From Rebecca billardiae RCC1528 (lineage: Eukaryota > Haptophyta): a stretch of 64,000 bases of DNA. A program made the position numbers and the translations under genes. A model generated the notes under the pieces. It made no database searches, had not been told where the DNA came from, and was given only the letters and a program-made list of their open reading frames with translations. How positions within the stretch are numbered: position 1 is the stretch's first letter; each line of letters begins with the position of its first letter. Shown here in pieces: positions 1 through 10,851 of the stretch. Location of the stretch: NCBI GenBank assembly GCA_965240325.2, contig OZ251247.1, positions 62,001 through 126,000 on the forward strand, read 5' to 3'.

Positions 1-650
1 AGAGCAACCGGCCGCGCGCTTACGCAAACTCGCCGCTCGGAGAGTCGCTGTGCGGCCGCCGCGTCGGCGCGTGCCATCTCGAGCTGCTCTCGAGGCGCAG
101 GAGGAGGAAGGCGGTGCTCAGCACCGCGAACGACTACGGCCATGCTCTCTCGCGAGGTCCGCCGCGCGGCCTTCGCCGCCGATCACGGCCTCTGAGGGCA
201 GTGGCCAAGGCGCGCGCCGGCAGCCATCGTCAGACTCTGCCGATTCAACTCTCGTGGAACATTCGTCCGCTGCGGCGAGTTTCGTTTCGCGGGAATCGCG
301 GCCTGATGAATATTCGGACGTTAGTCATTACGGTCGCAGGTGGATCGCGCTCCCTCAAGGCCGCGCTCAAGCCATTCGATCGCGGTTCAGGCTATGCTCT
401 GCCACCAGCGCCGACTTCGTGTCGACGATCGGGCACTGCCGACGACGAATCAGGAGACCTGCGCCGTCCTACCTGTGTCGTTAAATCATAGAATGGGTAT
501 AGGCCGCGCGAGTTGACGCCGCTTCGCACTACTACTTGGTCAGACGTCTATCTACACTCTACGGTCCCGGCACACCGAGCTCCCCCCCCCCCACCGCGCG
601 CTCGCCGGCGCGACCGAAGCGCGCGTGCTGCCCCTCGCCCACGCACGGCG
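1..650. other. Upstream region, no gene recognised
   Basis: No conserved protein is visible in any frame. The stretch contains the dispersed repeat copy at 336-495 and otherwise holds the 5' flank of the histidine kinase gene. The short overlapping open frames here share no features with known proteins. Confidence 0.5.
336..495 (+). repeat. Dispersed repeat, copy 1 (mate at 52486-52650)
   Basis: About 160 bp that recur in the same orientation at 52486-52650 with only scattered substitutions and a 5-bp indel. The copies start at GGTGGATCGCGCTCC and end at GTCGTTAAATCATAGAATG. The terminal 25 bp (475-499) also occur inverted at 38053-38077. The two full copies lie 52 kb apart, so this is an interspersed element or a piece of one, not a local duplication. 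Confidence 0.8.
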
Positions 651-3583
651 ATGCTCCGCGGCTGGACCCTCCCTCGCCGCCTCGGCGCGGCCGGCGCGCC
701 CGGCGCCAAGCCGCGCGGCGCCGCCGTGAGCCCCGGCGGCGCGCTCGAGCCGGCGCCGGCGCCCGCGCCCGCGGCGGCGGACCGCTGGTCGGCGGCGGAC
801 GCGGACATCGCCGCGCACCTGGACATCCAGCCCGCCGCCTTCTCGCGCTGGGGCGTCTTCGCCGACCCCGCCGTCGAGGCCGCGTACGTGCGGCACGAGC
901 TGCGCGGCCGCTTTGCGCGCGCCGTCCCGCGCGTGATGTTTGTGTTCGTGGTGCTCACCGCAACGGTCGTGGTGCGCGAGGCGGCGCTGAGCCGCACGGT
1001 CCTCCGAGCCTCCTCGCTCTTCACGCTCACGCTCTGCGTCACCTGCGCCGCGCTCGGCGCGGGCGTGCCGCTCGCGCTGCGGCGCGGCGCGCCGATGGGC
1101 GCGGTGTCGGGCGCGTTCACGCTCGGCCTGTCGGCGATGAGCGCGGCCGGCCAGTTCTCGCACCCGTACCGCGCGGCGCTGCTCTCGGGCGACGCGTCCT
1201 TCCTCGCCGCCTCCGACGCCGCCGGCCTCTCCTGGTCCCAGGCCTCGCTCTACCTGCGCGCGCTCGCCTTCCTGATGACGGTCGGGCTCTTCACGCCGCT
1301 GCAGCCGCGCCAGTTTGCGGGCGCGGGCGTGGTGACGACGGCGGCGACGGTGGCGGCGCAGCTGGTCGCGCCGCTCCCGCCGAGCGGCGACGCGACGCGC
1401 GACACGCTCATCTCCGGCCTCATCCTCGCCCTCATCTTCGCCGCGCACGCGCGGCTCGTGCGCGCCGAGCGCACGCGCTACCACTTCCACCGCGCCGTGT
1501 ACGCGGCCGTGGTCGAGCGTCAGTCGCTCGAGCGGCAGGAGCACGAGCAGCGGCTGCGCGCGTCGCAGGCGGAGGCGGCGACGCAGGCGCGCGCGCGGCT
1601 CATCCGCGTCGTGATGCACGACCTGCGCTCGCCGCTCCTCTCCGTCGCCAGCATGGCCGAGACGCTCGCCGCGCGGCCGCTCGGCACGCGGCTCGGCGCG
1701 CCGCCGGTGCGGCGCGCGGTCGAGTCGATGTGCGCGTGCGCGCGGCTGATGGAGAACATCGTGAGCGACATGCTCGGTGCGGGGCGCGGCGCGGCGCGCG
1801 CTGCCGCCCGCGCCCGCGCCCGCGCTCACGCCCGCGCGCCTCGCCCCCCGCGCCGCGCCCGCCGCCCGCCGCGCGCGCCCCAGACTTTGAGCGCATCGAC
1901 AGCGGGCGTCTGCAGCTGGTGCACGGCAGCTTCTCCGCGCGGCAGCTGCTCGCCTCCTCGCTCGCCACCTTCGCGCCGCTCGCCGCGAAGAAGGGCGTCG
2001 CGCTCGAGTGCGCGCCGCTGCCGCCCGCGATGCGCCGCGCGCGGTACGTGGGCGACGTGCTGCGCCTCACGCAGTGCCTCAACAACGGCGTGTCCAACGC
2101 GATCAAGTTCACGAGCGCGGGCGGGCGCGTGCTGCTGCGCGCGGCGGAGGCGCCGCACCCGGACGAGTCCGGCTGGGCGCTCCTCGAGGTGGCGGTGGAG
2201 GACAGCGGCGCGGGCCTCTCGCCGTCCGAGCTCGAGACGCTGCGCACGCAGGGGCCCTTTGCGCAGGTGGGCGCGGGCCAGCTGCAGGGCAACGGCGGCA
2301 CGGGCCTCGGTCTGGACATCGTGCGCTCTGTGCTGCAGCTGCACCACGGCTCGCAGCTCGAGCTCAGCAGCGAGGGGAAGGGCAAGGGCACAAGCTTCGT
2401 GCTGCGCATCGCCTGCCCGCGCGCGCCGCCGTCCGGCGGCGCCGCCGCCGGGCGCGCGTCGTCCGAGCACTCGGGCACGGACGAGTGCTCGCACCAGGCG
2501 CACCAGGCGCACCAGCCGGGCAGCGCGCCCCACCTCCCACGCGCGCGCAGCACCGCGCGCAGCACCGCCCCCACCGCCGAGTCTGCGCCGCACGGCTCGG
2601 CGGCTGGCCGCGCCGAGGCGGCCGCCGCCGCGCTCGCCGCCGCCGGCTCGCGCCACCAGCGCTTTGCGCCGTGCGGCGGCGGTGGGGGCGCCTCGCTCGG
2701 CAGCGAGCACACCGCCGAGGAGGCGGCGGGCGCGGGCGAGGGCGAGGGCGAGGGGTGCGAGGGCGGTGCCCCCGCTGCGGTGCTCCGCTGCCTCCACGTC
2801 GAGGTGTGCGCACACCGCGCACACCGCGCACACCGCGCACTGCGCGCACGCGGCGCACGCGGCGCGCGCAGGCAGTAGCACGGCGCAGCACGCAGCCACG
2901 CCCCCGCGCGGCCTGCGCTTCACCCCACGGCCGCGCGCGCCCACGCGCCTCCCCCCCCCCGCAGGACGACCAGGTGCTGCGCTTCACGCTGGGCGCGCGC
3001 GTCTTCGAGCCCAGGGCCGCCCACTGCGACAGCGCGGAGGACGGGCGGCAGGCGCTCGAGCTCGTGCGGCAGCGCCCCGGCGAGTACGCGCTCATCCTGA
3101 TGGACAACCAGGTGTGTGCGGCGCTGTGTGTGTGTGCGTGTGTGCGGCGCTGTGTGCGTGTGCGTGCGTGCGCGCGCGCTGCGACCGGCCACTGCGCGGC
3201 GCGCGCAGTCACTCAGCCGCGCCACCGCGCGCCGCCCCGCCGCTGCTGCCCAGATGCCCAACATGGGAGGCTCGGAGGCGACGCGCGCGCTGCGCCAGCT
3301 CGGGTACGGCGGCGTGATCATCGGCATGACGGGCGACCCGTCCGGCTCGGCCGACCGCCATGCCTTCGAGGAGGCCGGCCTCGACGTGTGCGTCGACAAG
3401 ACCACGCAGGGCCTCGAGTACGTCGCCTCCGTGCTCGACGACATGATCCGCGCGGCGCACGAGCGCGCGCAGCGGGCGGGGCCGCTGGGCTCACAGGGCG
3501 CGGTCGAGGCAGACGGGCCCGCGGCGGCGGGCGGCAGCGACGCCGAGTCCGGCTGGGAGCTCGGCGCTGCCGTGGTCCTCTGA
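651..3583 (+). CDS. Membrane hybrid histidine kinase (HisKA-HATPase-receiver)
   Basis: Exons 651-1776, 1884-2803, 2965-3111 and 3254-3583 give 840 residues. The N-terminal part has about six hydrophobic segments (roughly residues 88-275), so the sensor region is membrane-embedded. The HisKA H-box reads MHDLRSPLL with the phospho-acceptor at His323. The first splice rebuilds the X-region as SDMLDFERIDSGRLQL. The ATPase domain has an N-box (SNAIKF, Asn447), a G1 box (VEDSGAG) and a G2 box (GTGLGLDIV). A Ser/Ala/His-rich linker leads to a receiver domain with acceptor Asp729 in LMDNQMPNMGG, the Thr in GMTGD and a Lys in CVDKTT. It should autophosphorylate on His and relay to its own receiver. 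The start is the first ATG in the open frame; upstream starts are not ATG. The ligand cannot be inferred. Introns are 107, 161 and 142 bp and all phases agree. Confidence 0.9.
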
Positions 3584-3599
3584 TAGCGCTATATAGCAG

Positions 3600-3632
3600 C
3601 ACTCACTCACTCACTCACTCACTCACTCACTA
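3600..3632 (+). repeat. (ACTC)n microsatellite
   Basis: About eight tandem ACTC units lie just downstream of the histidine kinase stop codon, probably within the 3' untranslated region. Confidence 0.8.
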
Positions 3633-6077
3633 CCTTGACTGCCCCCCAGCCCCGTTTTTGGCCGCACGATTGCGAATCTCAGAGTTACTTGGCCAGTCAA
3701 TGTTTAGAGTTTTGAAGAAGGCGAAAGACTATCTGGCGGCCGAAACGAGGGACGGCTGTCCCGATGGCGTTCCGGCCGCGAAGTCCGCCGGTGCCTTGCA
3801 CGAGGGCGGCCGATCAGTGGCGCCTAGCCCGGTCGTCCGCGCGGTTGTGTCAGCGCACGCGCCATGTGTGTGCCCCCCGCTGTCACGGCATGTTGTGCGC
3901 CAGCACCGTGGGAGCTCCTCGCCTGTTCCTGTCACTCACGGCTAAGCGACGGTGCAGAGATCTTCAGTCCGAGCCCGCGACTGCTGAACTTCTGTGATAC
4001 GTGTGCGAATCCTTGCAGAAAAGCACGCTCTGCTCCCGCAAATCTACCTGGCGAACGTGCGCTGGTGTCAATGCTTCACGCAGTGCACAAATGCCATGGC
4101 GAATCAGTCTTCCCTGCGTGTCACAGGCCTTGGCGTTTGCACATCGACAAGCTAACGGAGACCGGAGTCCCGACGAGCTGCGTATGGCTGTGGTCGCATG
4201 TAGTGTGGGCGTCGAACGCCGGAGAAGGTGGTGGCTGAAGGCGATAGAAGTATGCTCTCCCATCGGGTACAAGCCAGGCTTGGAAGACGTCTGCTTGCAT
4301 CACACACACAGCTTACGCCGACCCGTGCGACGTGAAGCGCATTGCGTTAATTTCTTGTGGGGCGAAACGAGTGTTCGCGAAAAAGGGAGGCTCTCGAAAA
4401 TCACGAAAGCAGTGCTCCCATTGGCCGAAACGAGTGAACCATGTCACCCACATTTTGAGTAAAGTCCCATGAAAGACAATGAAAACTGAGCAGATTGGAA
4501 TCAGAGTCTGGCGAAAGCACTAATCATGTCAGCGAAGCAGAGGCCAAAGGCACACACGTCCAAAGCCCGAGATCCTGCAGGGAGGAGGCCGGGGGGCGAC
4601 GACGAGTCCGGCGTATCAGAGGAACACTTTTGCGCGATTTCGTCAGACGAGAGCGAGCGCTCACGCTTCCTCGATGGCGTTGAGTGCCGGTCGTTCATGA
4701 GCGTGGCGAAGGGAGCGTCCAACCCATGCTTATCTGCGCCCGGCTGTGTGGCCCTCTCCGTCTCGGTCACCTCTGCGCTGCACCACACCCTCTCCGCTGC
4801 CCGCTGCTGCAGGCTGACTGCGGCAGGCGGACTTGAGGACGCCGACGCCACAGGCCGACGAGGCGGCTGACCGTCAGCCACGACCACTATGTGGAGGCAC
4901 GTGCTGTGCCATCCGTGCCGCGTGCAGCGGCGGCTGGAGCGCGGAAATCGCAGCCCGCCACGGCCTCGCTGGTGGCAGCGCATGCGCTGCATGCGGCATC
5001 AGAACGGCGCAGGCCCGGCGCGCCGGCGCTGTCGGTCGCGCTCGCGCTCGCCACTCAAGCTGAAGCAGCGGCGCCGTGATCGGTGATGGAACGGTGTGCC
5101 TGCTGGCCATCTGCGCGCAAGGCGCGGGGCCCTCGTGCAGAGCATGTCGACAGGCCGACAGTCAAGTAGGCGGAGGGTGCTTACCCGGCTCGGCGGCGAG
5201 CCTCGCCCGCGACTGCGCACATGAGGAGCGCGCGTGCATATCCACGCCGCATTGATGGGCGGCAGCTGGAGTGGCGCAGCCACATTCTGCCGCAGCGCCG
5301 CCCCGCGCTTCCACGCTGGCAGACGCGGCTTCGAACCGCCTCCGTCGCCGCCTCCACCGCAGCATGATTGGGATCCGCCGGAGAAGAACGACCGTGTCGC
5401 GCGCGGCCAGACCGCCGTCATCGGCGCGCGGACGCGGACGGCGGCGGGGCCGCGGGTGTGACTCGCGGATGTATGCCGCCATCATGGTCTGTGACACTGC
5501 CTTCGGATGCCACGAGACCGAGTGCCGTCAATGACTGCGCGGGCCAAGGCCGCGGCTGGGCGACGCCTGCGCCGGCCACGCCGCCGCCGTCAGTCAGCTG
5601 TCCGACGACACCTGATCTGCGGTCGACGCCGGTCCCGCGGGCGCGGTGGCCTCGCCCTCGGACTTTTGACGAGCGCGACGGCTCGTTTTCTACGACATCA
5701 TCACATATACGCTACTTGCAGCATCAGCGCGGCCGTGGCGTCCCCGTGGCCGTCTACTGCGTCGTGCCGTCCGAGGCTGCTGACGATGACCTCTTTAGTC
5801 AGACCGTGCTGCCCGCGCCGTTGATATCGGCGGGTAGTCGGATGTCGTAAATCAAAGCGGTTGTCGATCGACACTGATGATCGAGTGCGTCCGGCCGTAA
5901 TTTTAGTCTCCGACGACTCCACCGAGTAAGTCTATAACAATAAGAATGTAGTTATGGCGGCTGTCCGAGTCCCCGGCCGCGTCGACGTAGTGACGAACTC
6001 CGACGCTGCATGATTGATCTACTCTGCTCGGATGCCAATCGTCGAATAAGCCTGGCAGTGTGAGTTACGTGGTGAGC

Positions 6078-6130
6078 GCCGCCAGCAGGCGTCGACTGAC
6101 GAGCCGCCAGCAGGCGTTGACTGACGAGCT
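6078..6130. repeat. 26-bp tandem duplication
   Basis: Two adjacent copies of a 26-bp unit beginning GCCGCCAGCAGGCGT and differing at one base. Confidence 0.75.
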
Positions 6131-6343
6131 GCGTACTACAGTATGACGAGACGATAGTAATCGTCAGTATAGCTGCTGATACTAGACACTGTGATGTGAT
6201 TATGATCCCGTCGCCGCCGCCCGCGCCGCTCGCCGGGAAGCGAAGCAAGTGCTCGATCACTCGATCAGCGTGGCGGAGAACCGCCTTACACTGCAGCAGA
6301 GTCACCGTATTTAGTCTGCTGCTGTCTGAATCTGATGCCATGC

Positions 6344-6444
6344 GAGGCACGCCGTGACGCCGCGGGCCGCCGCCGGTCGGCACGCGCGCCGGGTGAGGCA
6401 CGCCGTGACGCCGCGGGCCGCCGCCGGTCACGGCACGGCGCGCC
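6344..6444. repeat. 51-bp tandem duplication
   Basis: Two adjacent copies of a 51-bp GC-rich unit beginning GAGGCACGCCGTGACG at 6344 and 6395, with the start of a third at 6445. The last third of the unit has diverged. Confidence 0.8.
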
Positions 6445-6733
6445 GAGGCACTCCGCGCCGGGTGCCCTGCCCCAGTACTACGTACTATTCACAACCGTAG
6501 GGCCGCAGGCGCTGATGAGCCTGTCAGGAATATAGACGACTATACGACTATGGCATGCATGGTGATTGAAACGGAAGATCGAAGCGACTCTGAGTGAGGA
6601 TCGAATCGGATGAGCCCGCTATTCTGGGTGCCTCAGCCGCGGCCGTCGCGCGGAGCCCGACGCCAGCGCACTACGTGGGCGCACGGATCTAAAAACCACT
6701 AGCTCGACACTGCACGGGAAAAGTGGCGGTACC

Positions 6734-6880
6734 CGGCGGCGCACAGACGCAGACTGCTATTATGATTATCAGAGCACGTTCTCACCGGGCAGCACTGCAC
6801 GAGAATAGTGCCGCGGCGCCGGGGTGCCTGGCGCGGCGCACAGACACTATGATCATCGGAGCACGTTCTCACCGGGCAGC
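6734..6880. repeat. Imperfect direct repeat of about 50-60 bp
   Basis: Two copies about 95 bp apart. Each has GGCGCACAGAC followed by an AT-richer core and then AGCACGTTCTCACCGGGCAG. Confidence 0.7.
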
Positions 6881-8098
6881 ACCGTGGGATGGCCGTTATC
6901 GCCCTAGTCTTGGCCACCCCGGACCTGTACAGCAGCAGCCACCGCAGCTTCTTCCGCGCCTCGCCTCGTCGTCGGTGTTGAATGTGACTCGCGGCCGGCG
7001 CGCTTGGCAATGATGGCGTCACCAGCCGCCTCCGCGCAGAAGTGGCTTCGGTCAAAGTACACCAGCCTTGGCATCAAGGCAATGGGCTCTGACGGTGCTC
7101 CCGACCTGACTGCACCGCCCATGCTGTCGAGCAGTGACTGCGGCTGCAGGGAGCACTGCAAGAAGAGGTAGGACTCGATGCCCGCCGTGCCCGACCCATC
7201 CATTTCCCGCTCGCGCGGGTTCTCGAGCGACGAGATGATCAGGGGCAGGGCGTGGCGGTGTTGATGGCCGCGCGAGAACGGGTTTATCACGAACCTGCAT
7301 GAGCTGACCACCGCATCTGTGGCTGCGGACACTCTGTTCGCTTCACGTGCTCCGCGCTGCGGAGCGTGGACTCCAACTGACCGGCCCCGCGCACGAGCAA
7401 TTTACCGCGCAGCACCCGCCGGTCTTGGGCAACGGTCAACGCCCGGCCGCGTCCATCACCTTACTGCTTGGCGCCATTCTGCCACGCCGTGTTCGGACCG
7501 CAGCCCGAGCTGTAGTAGCGAGCAGGTGTTCGACGGAAAGGCCAGGGCGCCACGGCTTCACCTCCCCGCTCGGTCGGAAGGCGGAGCTGGAGCTGGTCCT
7601 CGAACCGCGACGATGGGAAGATTGAAGAGTCCCTGCGGACCTCCCTATTACGGGAATCTTGCGCTCTCGAGCGCTATTGAAGGGTGTTAAAGCCTCAGCC
7701 AATCAGGGGCGGCGGCGCGGCCATGTTTTTTTCTCAACGCCTGCCAAACACTCGTTTCGGCCCACCTCAGATTAACGCAATGCCTCAAGCGTGACGGAAG
7801 CAACCCAAGGTGCGCGCAAGGCGTGAGGAGCAGGGTGATCTAACCTTACGCGGGCCTGCTCATCTAGCAGCGCACTCAGTAGATCGCCCCCGTCCTCAGG
7901 CGCACGATGACCACCGAATCGTGAATGTGTAGACGCTGACGCGTGCCAGCTTGCGGCGAGCAGCGACCGTGCCGCGGACTCGGGCCTCGCGCAAGAACAA
8001 GCAGGTTTTTTTGGCGCGGAGGACGCTAGCATGACCTGCACGTACAGCGGGGAGATTGTTTGCAAGGCGTGCCCTACATACAGCTCGCGTGCCCCTCA

Positions 8099-8611
8099 CT
8101 AAATTAAGCACTCCTCAGCCGGCACCGGCGCCGCGTCGCCAGTCGTCCTACCCCAGCCCATGAGCCCATGCGAGGCCACCACCGGTCTACGATTACCTCG
8201 GCTGCAGCGCCCAGCCATCGAGGCGGCCTCCGGCTCGGCGAGCTGCTCGGCTGCGATCTTCGCGCTCTCTGACTCTGCTGCCACGCCCGCCGTGCTCACC
8301 GCCTTGACCATTGTGCGGTCCGCGCGCTGCTCCGCTGTGATCGCCGCCAGATCCTCACGCCGCGCCTGGGCCTCGGATGTGCCTGCGCGGCTGTTGGCGG
8401 CCGTGATGGCGCCAGTGGGCTCGGTGTCGCGCGCCTGCTCCGCGGTGAGCGTGACGTCCGTGCGCGCTCTTCGCTTCCGCACATCTGCTGCAGCCCCACT
8501 ATCCAGGTGTGCGCCTCGGCCGTGCACAGAGAACAGGCAGGGCCAATGAACCGGCCACTCGAGGCGGAACGCGAGAGATTCAAACCAGTAGTGCACCACC
8601 TTCTTCTTCAA
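8099..8611 (-). other. Weak coding-like open frame, helical and acidic/alanine-rich
   Basis: A 170-codon open frame on the minus strand has ordinary residue usage, including aromatic residues (VHYWFESLAFRLEWPVHW) near its start. An Ala/Glu-rich helical stretch with recurring LTAEQA, ITAEQ and IAAEQL motifs follows. The frame opens without an ATG. Protein-like pieces continue upstream to about 8860 in other frames (for example LSDAETLKVIITMPAASFLPV), which suggests an exon of a spliced gene or a decayed gene. No family was recognised and no splice model could be closed. Confidence 0.25.
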
Positions 8612-10851
8612 CAGGCCATCCTTGCCGAGCTGGGTCCATCCTCAGCGCCGTGGCCTTCTCGTGTGCCTTGAGTTGTGAAGAGCGCGCGGACGTCGCCCAG
8701 CGAGAGGTCGATGCGCTCGCGCACCCGGCACCGGTAAGAAACTAGCGGCAGGCATCGTGATGATTACCTTCAGCGTCTCGGCGTCGGAGAGAGGCGGCAC
8801 ACGCGACGGTGCGCGCTCCCCAACGGCTGCATGAGTGAATGCGGCGGTGGAAAGCATGCGCGCGGGAGTACCGCGGGGCCATCAGGGGGGCAGGTACGTA
8901 CGCGGGAACGCTACAGATGGAAGGTACATGTGTTTGGGACCGCGTCTGTGCACCGTCTGCGTGCGCGGAGCCTGCGCATCATCTGCAAGGGGAGCACCCT
9001 CCTCCATCTCGAGCGCATGAGCCAGCTTGAACGCGCTGGCACGCGTGCAACCTCGCGGTTTCAATGTCCGACGCCGGCGACCGATATGTCCGGGGACATC
9101 ATGGTGGTCACGCAGACTCGCTCGATCGGGCGTTCTCGACGCTCGTACGCGCTCTGTCGCGCCGAGGCGACGGTGGTGATGACCGTCCAGTCGTGCATCT
9201 CCGTCGCCGCCAGCCACTGAACAGCCCGACCCGGCCGCTCGGCGCGCGCGCTCGCGGCGCTCGAATTTATGGCGAAACTCGCGCTCACTCCACTTGAAAA
9301 CCCGTCGAGGCATTTTTTCGATTTTATTTTGGTGTGCTGGACCCCCTACCCTCAGATATCCCGCGCGGAGAACGTCAGCAGCCCAGCATCGCAGTCCGCG
9401 CCGCAGCCCCAACCCGACTCAGCTCCGCCCCTCGCCCACCACGAGACGGCGAGATACCGACGAAGTGGAACGGAGCGAGCATCTATTTCCTATTGGGGCT
9501 CGCGGGAGCCGATGTGATCATTTTTCATTGAGCGAAGCCCGAGCTGGCTTCCCATTGGACGGATTGGCGGCTGCGCTACTCCGCAAGGCGAAACACTTAC
9601 AGCGTCACATCCCGAAAATGCAAGTTTGGACAATAGAGTGAGGCACCCTCCTCCAATGAAATTGCTGAAAATCCCGACGAAACTTTACTCGCACGTGTGA
9701 GTACGCCCGATCTCCGGGAGATGTGGCCATTTCCGCCCACTGGGGCCATTCAAGGTCGGTGTCAGCGCCCCAGCCGTCAGCCGACTGCCGATGTGACGGA
9801 CGCTGCAGTCCGGCGAGTGAAGAACTACGACGAGGGCTACGTACGCGGTTCATGAGTCTGGCGCGGGACGCCCCGCTCACGGTCTCACGCCCACGGATCA
9901 TCATCATCGTCAGTGACCCGTGACCGGCCGGCGATCTCGGCACGGATCTGCGACTCGGAGTAACGTGCGTGACGTGCCGTAGTCACTGGTCATTGTGATG
10001 CGCGGGCGGCTCTACGTGGCGCGAATCCTAGCTGGCACGGGCGTGCGCGTGATGACGCGAATACTCTTGTGCGCGGCGGGTTTGAGACTCCCATCACGGA
10101 TACCGCAGACTCTCAGCCAGCGCCACGTCCGCCAGTCCGAGTGGCACTGATGACTGAAACACCGGGGGCCGGCCGCTGATCGACCGTCCGTGAGCCCGCG
10201 TCCGGCTCTTGCGGACTTGCGGCGGTGCGGAGGAGGCGGGGCGCCTTGAGCGTCAGTAGCTCAGGGTCGCTCGGGCCGCAGCCCGCCGGGGACACGCGCG
10301 AAGCGCTGGCCGCCGCGCATGCGGATGTGCGCGCCGCGCGCCGCCTCATGGTGGCCCGACGCGCGCCGGCCGGCGAGGCGGGTGGTCGCCGCGTGGGCGG
10401 GGCGGACGGCGCACGCGCTGGCGAGGCGAGCGCGACGAGGCTGGGCAGGCTGCCTGCCCGCCGCCCCGCCACCGTCCGCCGCCGCCGCTGCTGCGCGCCC
10501 GTCGTCCTCGCCGCCGTCCGCATCGACGTTCGGTCGCGCGAGGCGGCTGCCATCATTCTCATTTGTCTCGGACTCTCGGGGTCGAATGTGCCCGTTCAAG
10601 ATGCTCTGCTGACAATCGATGCCGCCGATCGAAACCGACAACGATCTCCGGTTGGCTTCCTGGGCTCGAGATCGCCTCGCGTCAAACCGCGTGCACTGGA
10701 GCACGGCCGCCATTGGCCCACGCCGGCTCCGTTGAGGCGCAAGCTCGGCGCGCGAGATTGTCGCGTCCGCCGCGGCGAGATCATCAGTGGCCGCACACGC
10801 GCCGTGTGGCCCGCCTGCGCGCTCGCTCGCCTCACACTCCCCGCATCGAGC
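8612..10851. other. Intergenic, weak coding traces only
   Basis: Protein-like pieces on the minus strand around 9060-9290 (for example MHDWTVITTVAS and VCVTTMMSPDISVAG) do not join into a model. CCAAT-type motifs appear between 9540 and 9660. The last 600 bp are the GC-rich 5' flank of the cyclin gene. Nothing else is supported. Confidence 0.35.

Larger units (their letters stand above)
3584..8098. other. Gene-poor stretch, no gene recognised
   Basis: No frame shows a recognisable domain or a convincing spliced model. The sequence alternates between moderately and very GC-rich blocks. It contains short local duplications at 6078-6130, 6344-6444 and 6734-6880. The motif GGCCGAAACGAGTG at 4427-4440 recurs inverted at about 7751-7764. 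An unrecognised small or non-coding gene cannot be excluded. Confidence 0.4.
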
